The notes under the pieces: generated by a model | What the model saw: the letters and a program-made list of their open reading frames with translations, nothing else | What the model was told of the DNA's origin: nothing | Databases searched by the model: none | Shown: piece after piece, positions 15,989 to 23,946 of the stretch | Layout: each line of letters opens with the position of its first letter | How positions within the stretch are numbered: position 1 is the stretch's first letter | Source: an uncultured Bacilli bacterium | Lineage (GTDB): Bacteria; Bacillota_I; Bacilli_A; RF39; UBA660 | Direction of reading: 5' to 3' | Assembly (NCBI GenBank): GCA_949425635.1 | Contig: CASPWD010000001.1 | Coordinates: forward strand, 372,001-436,000 | DNA: 64,000 nucleotides | Translations under genes and position numbers: made by a program

Positions 15989-17491
15989 TTACTTATTAAA
16001 TTTCATTGCTTCTCTTATATTATCAAAATAGTTAATTTTATTATTTATAAAGTCATTAGATTCATCTTTTAGTAAAGTATCAAATCCTCTTCCATCATTT
16101 GACTTAGTCCTTTCTAATTCTATTTTTTTATCAATTATTATATTAAATTTTTCTACATCAGTAGATAATATATACATTAATTTCTCAAATTCATTTATTG
16201 AAATTATCCAGTTCAAATGTTCTTCACTTTTCAAATCAACCTGTGCTAATGCCAATTCTTGAACAGTTTCAGGAAAATTAATATTTTCAAACATTAAGCA
16301 CATTCTTATAATCGGCTTTTCTGTTGTCTCACTATGACTATTAAGTTGTGTAAATGCTTTTATTATATTTGATTTTATATAGTTATCAAGCGTCTTTATT
16401 CTTTTGTTCGAAGTAATACTTCTAGTATCCATTGGATATAGAGATGCCTTTTGTTCTATATAAAATACATAATTTTCTGTTTCGAGTTTCCAATCTGGCT
16501 TCTTTTTAATTTGATCTTCGATAAGCTTTTGTGCATTTATATTATATGTATCAAATAAATCTCTTAAATAATACTCAAAACAATGCCCAAAATAGGCGGT
16601 AAAATCTCGACTTCCTAAATTACAATAATAATTTCTAATAGTCCAATACATATATTCTGAGAAGCAATTTAATAAAGCTGACATATTAGAAATAATATAT
16701 CTGTGTTCCTTTTGCGTTTTTACGATAGGATAGTATTTTAATATATTCCAATTATCATATCTTTTATAAAATTCATATTCTCTAGCTTGTAATGAGATTA
16801 TATCTAATAATTGTTCTTTTGTTATTCCAAAAACAGATAATTCACATTCAAGTCGACTTATTAAAGATAAAATATCAGAATCATTACCTGCAATAGCCAA
16901 TATACAAATTAAAAAATATCCTTTAGTATAAGTATAATAATCTAAGTTTGTTATTTCTTTAAATTTTTCTGAAAAATCAATATAGCAAACATCATTACTT
17001 TGAGGATAATTAGGACTCTTATTTATTTCTATCATAATATGATGTATTCTATTAAATTTGTTCCTAATATTTATTATTTCCAAATCGAATTCCATGTTTG
17101 AAATACATATCATATGTTTTAGTATGTCTTCCCTTGAAAAATCTGATGCGCTTTCTAATGCCTCTGATCGTTGCTTGGTTTTACTTATTATATTATAATG
17201 TGCATCTTTATTATCTTCTTTATCAATCTTGTTATTCCTATAGTCGTTACCATATTTTATTGAATTAAAGCATATTTCTAATAATTCCCATGGAGTAATA
17301 AAAAAAGTGTGTGTTCCAATCTGAACTCCTGTCTTTTTATTATATAAAGGAACTTCTTCGTATTTAACTCCATACTCACTATTTTTGTATATCTCTATAG
17401 ATTCTTTAGAGTAATGTTTCAAAATCTCAGAAGTTGCAAACTTTCTTATATATTGTTTATAATCAAGTTCATTATGCATAAAGTGCATCAC
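15989..17491 (-). CDS. Candidate PD-(D/E)xK nuclease, possible ICE-borne defence protein
   Basis: 500 residues, soluble, mostly helical. Near residues 301-350 there is a plausible PD-(D/E)xK core: a helix ending in FGHCFEYYLRDLF (Glu about 306), then KKPDWKL (Asp about 333) on one strand and FYIEQKAS (Glu 346, Lys 348) on the next. No other domain was recognised. It is the only gene of its size in the transfer region without a conjugation relative, and is separated by a terminator on its downstream side and about 50 bases on the other. A restriction or abortive-infection role is inference. The start could also be Met5 (17479), which is better placed after AGGTGAT. Confidence 0.55.
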   Translation of the reverse strand: MMHFMHNELDYKQYIRKFATSEILKHYSKESIEIYKNSEYGVKYEEVPLYNKKTGVQIGTHTFFITPWELLEICFNSIKYGNDYRNNKIDKEDNKDAHYNIISKTKQRSEALESASDFSREDILKHMICISNMEFDLEIINIRNKFNRIHHIMIEINKSPNYPQSNDVCYIDFSEKFKEITNLDYYTYTKGYFLICILAIAGNDSDILSLISRLECELSVFGITKEQLLDIISLQAREYEFYKRYDNWNILKYYPIVKTQKEHRYIISNMSALLNCFSEYMYWTIRNYYCNLGSRDFTAYFGHCFEYYLRDLFDTYNINAQKLIEDQIKKKPDWKLETENYVFYIEQKASLYPMDTRSITSNKRIKTLDNYIKSNIIKAFTQLNSHSETTEKPIIRMCLMFENINFPETVQELALAQVDLKSEEHLNWIISINEFEKLMYILSTDVEKFNIIIDKKIELERTKSNDGRGFDTLLKDESNDFINNKINYFDNIREAMKFNK

Positions 17492-17543
17492 CTGAAAAAT
17501 ATTATATCATCAAAAAATAAATTTTTGATTAAAAAAATAATAA

Positions 17544-19316
17544 CTATTCTAACTCTATAAAATTATCTTTACTTATAATCTTTTCTTTCCTAAATTTATC
17601 TAAATCAAAACATTCAATTTGATGTTCTTTCTTCTTAGTTGGCACTTTAAAAACTTTTACTTTGATAGGATACTTTCCGATCGGATGTACTTTAGATTTA
17701 ATTGGATGTAATCTTGTTTTCATAAACAACGCATCACCAAATTGGAATCTCATTAGTTCATCTGGCATCATAAGTTCTCGTCCCATCAAAGACTTATCAT
17801 TAGAGATATTAAAATCATTTTGGTCAAATCTACCTGATGTTGAAACTCTAGAACTTGATATTGTGTACTTACCAAGTCTTGTACTAACTTCTTTTGCAGT
17901 ATCATTGTCGGATGTAAGCAAATAAATCCAATTAGTGCAGTTAGACTTTATTGTACCTGTCTGTTCTTTGTATTTTTCTTTTAGCTGATCAAAATCTTGT
18001 ATAACTAAATAGAACCTAATGTTACGAGAGCGTGACACGGTTATCTTATTTGATATAGAACTAATAGGTGGCATATTGGCAAATTCATCTAAAATAAAGT
18101 TCACACGATATGGCATCTTGCCATCTTTTAAAGATTGAGCTGTATTAATTAATGCTTGATAGCACTGATCAATAAATAAGGAAGCAAGTTCATGTCTTGA
18201 TTCCTTTTCGTCAGGTATTATTAAAAATACTGCTGTTTTCTTTTTACCAATGTCGTCTAACTCAAAGTCTGTACGACTAGTAAGATTAGCAATACCAATA
18301 TCACTAAATATTTTGATTGTAGTTGCTAATACAGAGAACAGAGTGGCTCTTGTTTCACCTTTGGCAAATGAACCTGTCGCATAAGCCATCTTTGATAGCG
18401 AACCTGCAGGTTTCTGTTGAAAATATAAATCTAATGAATTAAACCTATCAATAGTCTTTGATCCATGTTCTACTAAAAGATTGTACAAAGAGTATAGATT
18501 AACTTCGTCTTCAGAGTGAGCATCTTCAATAAGACCATAACACAAAGCAGTAAGTACAGCAGTAGCTGACTTTTCCCAGTACATATCTTTAGAAGATAAG
18601 TTCTTAGTTAACGATTTTGCAAAGTTCTCAATTATGTCACCTGCTAAATCAATGTTATCCATCTTATAATATTTGTAAGCTAAATGTAATGGATTCCAAC
18701 CATCACTAGCAAAAGCTTCTCTAAGATTAATGACCTTAATGTTATAACCTTGCTTTCTTAAAAAGTTAGAAGTATAACAATAAAGCTCGCCCTTGGTGTC
18801 ATTTATAACCATCGACTCATCAGCATAACCTAAATTAAATATTAGCGGAAATATTTCACATTGAGTTTTACCTGACCCTGTACTTCCAATTATAAGTGTA
18901 TGGTCAAATGAGTCACAATAATAATACTTGCCATTTAGATAAGTAACAGGTATACCACCACTTTTTAGTTTAGAACCAATATTCCAAACCTTAAACTCTT
19001 TTTTTATTTCTTTATTAGTCATCCACCTTGAACTACCGTACTCGTAACTTCCGTCTTCTGTAGGAAGTTCTTTTTTTCTGAGTAATTTAAGTTTTATATC
19101 TTTATCATACTTAATTACAAATAACATAAACAAAATAGTCAGAAGTAAGGTACCAAATAATAAACTTAAATCTTTTAAAGATAAAAGACTAATTAATAAA
19201 TTTAAGTTCCAACTTAATTCAATATTGTTTAAAATAATCTGTACTAAGTTATAGCAGATATTTGCCGATAATACAAATGCTAAAATAGATATAATAATAT
19301 AATGAAAATATTTTAT
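17544..19316 (-). CDS. Type IV coupling protein (VirD4/TraG/TrsK-like), apparent AUA start
   Basis: About 590 residues when the N-terminus is extended to ATA 19316, ten nt after GGAGG. The extension adds two hydrophobic segments (YIIISILAFVLSANICYNL; LSLLFGTLLLTILFMLFV), which is exactly the membrane domain expected of a coupling protein, whereas a TTG at 19133 would delete both. Walker A is IIGSTGSGKTQ and Walker B is VNFILDEFANM. T4CPs link the relaxase-DNA complex to the mating channel at the inner membrane. It overlaps the 3' end of the upstream gene, so translation may be coupled. Confidence 0.85.
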   Translation of the reverse strand: MKYFHYIIISILAFVLSANICYNLVQIILNNIELSWNLNLLISLLSLKDLSLLFGTLLLTILFMLFVIKYDKDIKLKLLRKKELPTEDGSYEYGSSRWMTNKEIKKEFKVWNIGSKLKSGGIPVTYLNGKYYYCDSFDHTLIIGSTGSGKTQCEIFPLIFNLGYADESMVINDTKGELYCYTSNFLRKQGYNIKVINLREAFASDGWNPLHLAYKYYKMDNIDLAGDIIENFAKSLTKNLSSKDMYWEKSATAVLTALCYGLIEDAHSEDEVNLYSLYNLLVEHGSKTIDRFNSLDLYFQQKPAGSLSKMAYATGSFAKGETRATLFSVLATTIKIFSDIGIANLTSRTDFELDDIGKKKTAVFLIIPDEKESRHELASLFIDQCYQALINTAQSLKDGKMPYRVNFILDEFANMPPISSISNKITVSRSRNIRFYLVIQDFDQLKEKYKEQTGTIKSNCTNWIYLLTSDNDTAKEVSTRLGKYTISSSRVSTSGRFDQNDFNISNDKSLMGRELMMPDELMRFQFGDALFMKTRLHPIKSKVHPIGKYPIKVKVFKVPTKKKEHQIECFDLDKFRKEKIISKDNFIELE

Positions 19317-19906
19317 ATATCTATCGCCTCCTTATTTTTAGTTTCTAATTGTTTTAACGAGTAATTACTATTTAATAATTCATTTAAATCAATACCATCT
19401 TTATATAAAGAAATAATCTCACAAGTTACATCATCACAAGAATATTTTTCAATACTTTTATCTTTATAACCTAACTTATTTTCATCATATCTTGTAATCT
19501 CATTAATATATTTAAAAACGAGAGAATCATTAATCGCAAAAATTAAAAGGCTTCTAGCTTTTTCTAATTCATCTTTGTGCAAAATAGTTAGATCTGGTGC
19601 TAAGTCTAAGTCATCATTATAAAACTTAACAAATAAGCAATAATCTTTATCCGTATAATAAGTCTGTATCATTAAATCGTTTTCTACTTCAATAGAATAA
19701 TTTTCAAACATAAATTTTTTAAAAGAAAATAAGTCCATATTTAAGTTCTTGTCAATCTCATCAAATGGTAGAGAAATATCATATTTTGCAAGAGCATATT
19801 CTTGTATATACCTAATCGTTTTTCTTTTAGCATCCATACTATCCTTACCAAGGAGCATATCAGTATTAAGTTCATCTTTAAATCTTGTTATATCAACTGC
19901 GTACAT
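19313..19906 (-). CDS. Hypothetical ICE protein between relaxase and coupling protein
   Basis: 197 residues, soluble, acidic. No membrane segment or known motif. The ATG overlaps the relaxase stop region and the end overlaps the start of the coupling protein, so the three are one translational unit. Its place between relaxase and coupling protein suggests a role in DNA processing or docking, by context only. Confidence 0.7.
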   Translation of the reverse strand: MYAVDITRFKDELNTDMLLGKDSMDAKRKTIRYIQEYALAKYDISLPFDEIDKNLNMDLFSFKKFMFENYSIEVENDLMIQTYYTDKDYCLFVKFYNDDLDLAPDLTILHKDELEKARSLLIFAINDSLVFKYINEITRYDENKLGYKDKSIEKYSCDDVTCEIISLYKDGIDLNELLNSNYSLKQLETKNKEAIDI

Positions 19907-21354
19907 TATTTACTATAATCACCATCCAATTCATATTGAATTTCTTCAATAATTTGTTTTTCTTCTTGTTCAAGCTCGTACATTAAATGGTCGACAGCTT
20001 GATTAATAAATCTTTTATAATTTAGTTCACGATAAAAGTTTTTTTCTTTGAACCTAGAATATCTACTTGAGTCATAGCCTAATCTTTTTAAAGCATCATA
20101 AAACTCTTTAGTACTCATATCAATATCTAAAGTAGAAACAGATGCGATTAGTGAATCAACATCAAAGTTATAATTAGAATTCTTTAACCATCTAATAAAA
20201 ATTTTTCTAGTTTGATTATTATTAAGATTAGACATAACACATATTTTATATAAGTCTTTAGCAATATTAATCTTAGTTTCGTCTTTCATTATATCTTTAC
20301 GGCTTCTAAAGTTTAGTTCATTAATATGCTTATTGATGAACTCACTTTCTCGTTCAATAATACTTAATGATTGATATCTTTTAAAATTAGTTAGGATTTC
20401 ATTACCAATTTTAGAATACAATCTATTCAACTGGTCATTGTAATATTTCTTCTCTTGATTACTTTTAGAATTACCATATAACTCATCTAATTCTTTTTGA
20501 TGTTGTTCTAATAATCTTAAATATTTAGCATAATCATATTTAACTGAATCGTGAAGTAGAATGAACTCAATAACTTTATCTATGTCCTTTTTATATAACA
20601 ACATATTTTTAGAATTATATTGAAGTCTACCTCTAGGCGGTAACTTAGAATATAAATCAAGTAGTAAAGAATTAAGTTCTTTTCTGTACTTATCACTAAA
20701 CAATCTTTGTGATTTAATCTTATTAAATTCTTTCAAAGATATTGTACCTGTTATATTAGTAAATGTTTGATCTCTCAATTCATAAAATTTTTTATTATCA
20801 ATTAAGTAACTTACAACATTACTTTTAAATTTAGATATAACTGACTTAGGATATAATGGACTTGTTTTTTTAGGATACTTCTCATAGATGCAAAAATGAA
20901 TATGAGGATGTTTAGTATCTCTATGTAACGTACACATCCACTCAACATTGTTGATATCTAATCCCATATCCACAATCAAGTTAGGAAATACATTTGTAGT
21001 TAAACTATAAAAGTCATTCTTAGTTATTAGTCCATGCCGAATAGCAAAGTCAGGTGGGAAAGAAAGAAATCCTCTCCAAAAGATTCCTTTCTTGTTCATA
21101 TCTTTAAGGTTATTAACAATATCTTTCTTTAGTACATCACCTTTAGAGTTCCATAGATAAGTTTCATCAGATTCTGTTAAATAAGTATCCTTATTAGAAA
21201 GCATAGAATAATCTTTTAATAAGTTATACTCATCAATACTAGAAGAGTCTGCTTTTTGTTTTTTAGAAGCATAGTTCATCCATTTAGTAATACCAACTTT
21301 TTTATTCTTAGGAATTTTATATTCCATTTGAAAAACAATATTACTCTTGCTCAT
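19906..21354 (-). CDS. HUH relaxase (MOBP/MobL-like)
   Basis: 482 residues. The metal-binding motif HRDTKHPHIHF (His144, His149, His151, His153) is typical of HUH relaxases, which nick oriT, become linked to its 5' end through a Tyr and pilot the strand into the recipient. A candidate Tyr lies before the motif (TYLWNS, about 66, or FYSL, about 116). The C-terminal 300 residues are helical, without a recognisable helicase. It is preceded by two ribbon-helix-helix proteins and by an oriT-like region, giving a full relaxosome cassette. The ATG has AAGGAACTAGAAG upstream. Confidence 0.88.
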   Translation of the reverse strand: MSKSNIVFQMEYKIPKNKKVGITKWMNYASKKQKADSSSIDEYNLLKDYSMLSNKDTYLTESDETYLWNSKGDVLKKDIVNNLKDMNKKGIFWRGFLSFPPDFAIRHGLITKNDFYSLTTNVFPNLIVDMGLDINNVEWMCTLHRDTKHPHIHFCIYEKYPKKTSPLYPKSVISKFKSNVVSYLIDNKKFYELRDQTFTNITGTISLKEFNKIKSQRLFSDKYRKELNSLLLDLYSKLPPRGRLQYNSKNMLLYKKDIDKVIEFILLHDSVKYDYAKYLRLLEQHQKELDELYGNSKSNQEKKYYNDQLNRLYSKIGNEILTNFKRYQSLSIIERESEFINKHINELNFRSRKDIMKDETKINIAKDLYKICVMSNLNNNQTRKIFIRWLKNSNYNFDVDSLIASVSTLDIDMSTKEFYDALKRLGYDSSRYSRFKEKNFYRELNYKRFINQAVDHLMYELEQEEKQIIEEIQYELDGDYSK

Positions 21355-21772
21355 CTTCTAGTTCCTTTTTACGAGATGACATTTTCCTTATATCTTTAAG
21401 TACAAGTTCTTCAGCTTTTTCTATAATTGGATGAGGTATTATTGAAACATTTAGTTCTTCTTTAGTTTGAGGAACTTTTAAATGTTGCATAAATATATCT
21501 TGTACCTTTAACATAACTCTAGTATTAAACTCACTTCTGTTTTGTACTAACATTAATTGCTTAAAATATTGTTCAAAACTTTTTTTAAAAGCCACATCAA
21601 ATAAATTAATAAACTGAGATTGACTGTCGTTTAATTTATTAGTTTGCATTTCCTTTTTTACTGCTTGATAAACAAACTCTGATACTTTCATATTATTCTT
21701 TTCTGCAAATACACTTATTTCATTTTTCTCTGTTGGATCAACTCTAAAACTAATTCTTTCTTCCTTAGTTAT
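21341..21772 (-). CDS. MobC-like ribbon-helix-helix relaxosome protein, apparent AUA start
   Basis: 143 residues from the ATA at 21772. The N-terminus ERISFRVDPTEKNEISVFAE followed by KNNMKVSEFVYQAVKKEM is a textbook ribbon-helix-helix domain as in MobC accessory proteins, which bind near nic and help the relaxase. The ATG at 21691 cuts this domain in half (the beta strand and helix 1 lie before it). Upstream of the true N-terminus there are only ATC, ATA, ATA codons between an in-frame TAA and the domain, with AAGGG 6 nt before the second ATA. It overlaps the genes on both sides. Confidence 0.75.
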   Translation of the reverse strand: MTKEERISFRVDPTEKNEISVFAEKNNMKVSEFVYQAVKKEMQTNKLNDSQSQFINLFDVAFKKSFEQYFKQLMLVQNRSEFNTRVMLKVQDIFMQHLKVPQTKEELNVSIIPHPIIEKAEELVLKDIRKMSSRKKELEDEQE

Positions 21773-21948
21773 TATGATCCCTTATTTTCATTTTCAATTA
21801 TGATATTTAAGTTATCTAATACATAATTTTTAATTAGCATTTCAATTAAATCTTGTTGACTCATTTTCTTTTTAGCTAGAATTCTTTTTAATGCTTCTGC
21901 TAAAGTAGAATCAACTTTACCCTTAATAAAACTATCTCCATTATTAAT
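21772..21948 (-). CDS. Small ribbon-helix-helix-like protein, apparent AUU start
   Basis: 58 residues from ATT 21948, nine nt after GGAGG. The sequence KGKVDSTLAEALKRILAKKK and SQQDLIEMLIKNYVLDNL suggests a short DNA-binding protein with one strand and two helices. A longer reading from 22008 would place the Shine-Dalgarno inside the gene, so it is less likely. It lies between the oriT-like region and the MobC-like gene and overlaps the latter, which suggests an oriT-binding auxiliary or repressor of the operon. Confidence 0.6.
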   Translation of the reverse strand: MNNGDSFIKGKVDSTLAEALKRILAKKKMSQQDLIEMLIKNYVLDNLNIIIENENKGS

Positions 21949-22069
21949 AAATAAACACCTCCAAATATTTTCAACTTTTCTTAAATTTATATAAAAAGTA
22001 AGGTACAAAAATATGTACCATTTTTCTTAAATTGTTGTAATGAAATAAATGTAATTTATGTACTAACTC

Positions 22070-22130
22070 TCGTGTCTGTTATAAGCAGGATAAGGTCGGC
22101 TGACAAACAACATCGCCAGTGGCGAGTTAG
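22070..22130. other. Candidate origin of transfer (oriT)
   Basis: A GC-richer island in an intergenic gap just upstream of the relaxosome genes. On the minus strand it reads ACCTTATCCTGCTTAT, containing TATCCTG-C, which matches the nic site of RP4-like (MOBP) origins. Nearby are a perfect hairpin TCGCC/GGCGA (22113-22125) and short repeats. The nick would fall at about 22085-22086 by analogy. Confidence 0.7.
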
Positions 22131-22169
22131 CCCTAAATAAAAGGAACTTTTAAAATAGATATGTCTGAC

Positions 22170-22272
22170 AAATATTTTTTTGTATGACTTTCGTATGACT
22201 AAAAATGATAAAAAAATATAATAAAAAGAGGTATTGTATGACAATCGTTATAACAAAATACCTCTTTTTTTA
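22170..22272. terminator. GTATGAC repeats and bidirectional terminator at the oriT border
   Basis: GTATGAC occurs at about 22181, 22192 and 22236 (two direct copies 11 bp apart and one in the hairpin loop), followed by a strong hairpin AAAGAGGTATT/AATACCTCTTT with A and T flanks (22223-22272). The repeats may bind a relaxosome or regulator protein. The terminator ends transcription of the mating genes before oriT. Confidence 0.65.
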
Positions 22273-22352
22273 ATCTTTAAAATAAACTAATTGTACAAAT
22301 TATCTCAAATTTATAATTAATAGCTATAAAATTTTATGTACCTAAAATGGTA

Positions 22353-22847
22353 CTAAAATTTTATAGCTCTATCTTCATCAATAGTAATAGTATATTTAGT
22401 TTTTAATAAATTTAATGTTGCTTGATAAACCTCATCAATAACCTTTTCATCTTCACTATTAACACTCTCTTTAACAAGTGAATAAACCATATTAGAATCT
22501 ATGTCTTCTGAACCATCCTGATATAATCTATTAGCAATATTATAGGCAAGAGTCTCAGAATGAACATATACAATGTCTTTGAAGGTTGGTGGACTAAAAT
22601 ATAATTTTAAATCAGGTTCATTTTCGTGTGCAACGTGATAATCGTAATTATTAATGAATGTTTCATAATCCATAGTCATATCATCTTTTCCATTAGAATC
22701 ACCCTCAAATACACTTACTGATCCATCTAAGTTCAAAGAAGCACAGCCATTAATTTTTAAATTCTTATTTCTTGTAAACAATTCAAAGCCTTCTGTATTG
22801 TTCAAAAACTTTTTAATTTTTTCTAATTCTTCTATTTTTTCTTTCAA
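22353..22847 (-). CDS. Hypothetical ICE protein, paralogue of the next gene
   Basis: 164 residues from TTG 22847, which follows AGGAGGAATAA. Helix LKEKIEELEKIKKF at the N-terminus, then a beta-rich part and DYHVAHENEPD. The same order is found in the neighbour at 22858, so the two arose by duplication. They also share an acidic middle (GDSNGKDDMTMDYETFINNY versus NNDDSDKEMDYYSFLDNY). Function unknown. The last gene of the mating operon before oriT. Confidence 0.65.
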   Translation of the reverse strand: MKEKIEELEKIKKFLNNTEGFELFTRNKNLKINGCASLNLDGSVSVFEGDSNGKDDMTMDYETFINNYDYHVAHENEPDLKLYFSPPTFKDIVYVHSETLAYNIANRLYQDGSEDIDSNMVYSLVKESVNSEDEKVIDEVYQATLNLLKTKYTITIDEDRAIKF

Positions 22848-22857
22848 ATTATTCCTC

Positions 22858-23355
22858 CTAAATATTGATATCAACACTATACTCAATATGATATTTATCG
22901 TTTAAAATATTTATTGTTTTATAACATATTTCATCTACTAAATTTTCATCATCAACATAATTTCCAACAATACTATGAACAAAATCGTAATTAACAAAAT
23001 TTATATTTCTAGTATTTAGTATATTAAAAATTTGGTGCGAAATTATTTCAGCTTTAGATTTGATTTTTTCAGTTTCAAAAATACAATTATTATAATTCAA
23101 GATGTCCAAACTCGAAAGAATCTTACCATTTTCGTGAACAACACTATATGAATAATTATCTAAAAAAGAATAATAATCCATTTCTTTATCAGAATCATCA
23201 TTATTACCTTCAAAGATTTTTATAATGTTATCATTTTTATGAAATAAAGCAATTCCTGTTTGTCTTGTTTGACGATTATAAGTAGATAACATATAATCAT
23301 CATTTGAATATAGAATTTCTTTAATTTTTTCTAACTCTTTTATTTGTTCTTTCAA
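22858..23355 (-). CDS. Hypothetical ICE protein, paralogue of the previous gene
   Basis: 165 residues from TTG 23355 after AAGAGGAATAAA. About a third of residues match 22353-22847 in alignment by eye, including KEQIKELEKIKEIL at the start and the DYS-x-VVHENGK segment. Soluble, no known motif. Small paired soluble proteins downstream of VirB4 and a peptidase might be mating-channel chaperones or entry-exclusion factors, but nothing in the sequence decides this. Confidence 0.65.
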   Translation of the reverse strand: MKEQIKELEKIKEILYSNDDYMLSTYNRQTRQTGIALFHKNDNIIKIFEGNNDDSDKEMDYYSFLDNYSYSVVHENGKILSSLDILNYNNCIFETEKIKSKAEIISHQIFNILNTRNINFVNYDFVHSIVGNYVDDENLVDEICYKTINILNDKYHIEYSVDINI

Positions 23356-23373
23356 TTTATTCCTCTTAATTCT

Positions 23374-23946
23374 TTATATTAATCCATATACTATGTACCT
23401 TGGATTTATTAAGTATTGCTCATTAAATGATACAATTCCATTCATTATCATAAAATGAACGTGGTTACCTGTACTTGCACCAGTAGAACCAATCTCACCA
23501 ATCTTGGTTCCTCTAGTTACTGACTTACCTACCTCAACACATATGGAATCATCTAACATATGACCATAGGCTGTATACAAAACTCCCATTGAAGTAATGT
23601 GTTGTATATAAACATAATTACCTAAACCAGTTTCACTATAACCAACTTCATATATAGTCCCATCAAAACTTGCAATAACATCTGTACCTTCAGGAGCTGC
23701 TAAATCCATGCCATCGTGAAATTTAGTTTCTCCTGAACCAAATGGGTCAAGCCGATAACCAAATTCAGACGTTACAACATAGGAAGTTGTAGTAGGAATA
23801 GGTACAATAAAACCATTACCAGCAACTGCTATTGATGTATTACCACCTGATGAATTACAGCTTAATAGAACAATAAAAAATACTAAAAATAAAATTGATG
23901 GCAGTCCAATTAAAGCACCAATTTTTAATATTTTAGTATCATCCAT
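23374..23946 (-). CDS. Membrane-anchored M23 peptidoglycan endopeptidase
   Basis: 190 residues. Membrane segment about 10-32, then a LytM/M23 domain with zinc ligands visible as FHDGMDLA (His, Asp) and NHVHFMI (His). Enzymes of this family cut peptide cross-bridges; in mating systems they open the wall locally for channel assembly. Most Gram-positive ICEs use a CHAP or lysozyme-type hydrolase fusion, so a short single-domain M23 enzyme is slightly unusual. The gene starts at the base after the VirB4 stop. Confidence 0.85.
   Translation of the reverse strand: MDDTKILKIGALIGLPSILFLVFFIVLLSCNSSGGNTSIAVAGNGFIVPIPTTTSYVVTSEFGYRLDPFGSGETKFHDGMDLAAPEGTDVIASFDGTIYEVGYSETGLGNYVYIQHITSMGVLYTAYGHMLDDSICVEVGKSVTRGTKIGEIGSTGASTGNHVHFMIMNGIVSFNEQYLINPRYIVYGLI

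Noticed and set aside
15758-16072. Plus-strand 104-codon frame rich in Leu and Phe
   Set aside because: It lies antisense to two minus-strand genes with Shine-Dalgarno sites and has no ribosome site of its own; typical shadow frame of AT-rich DNA.
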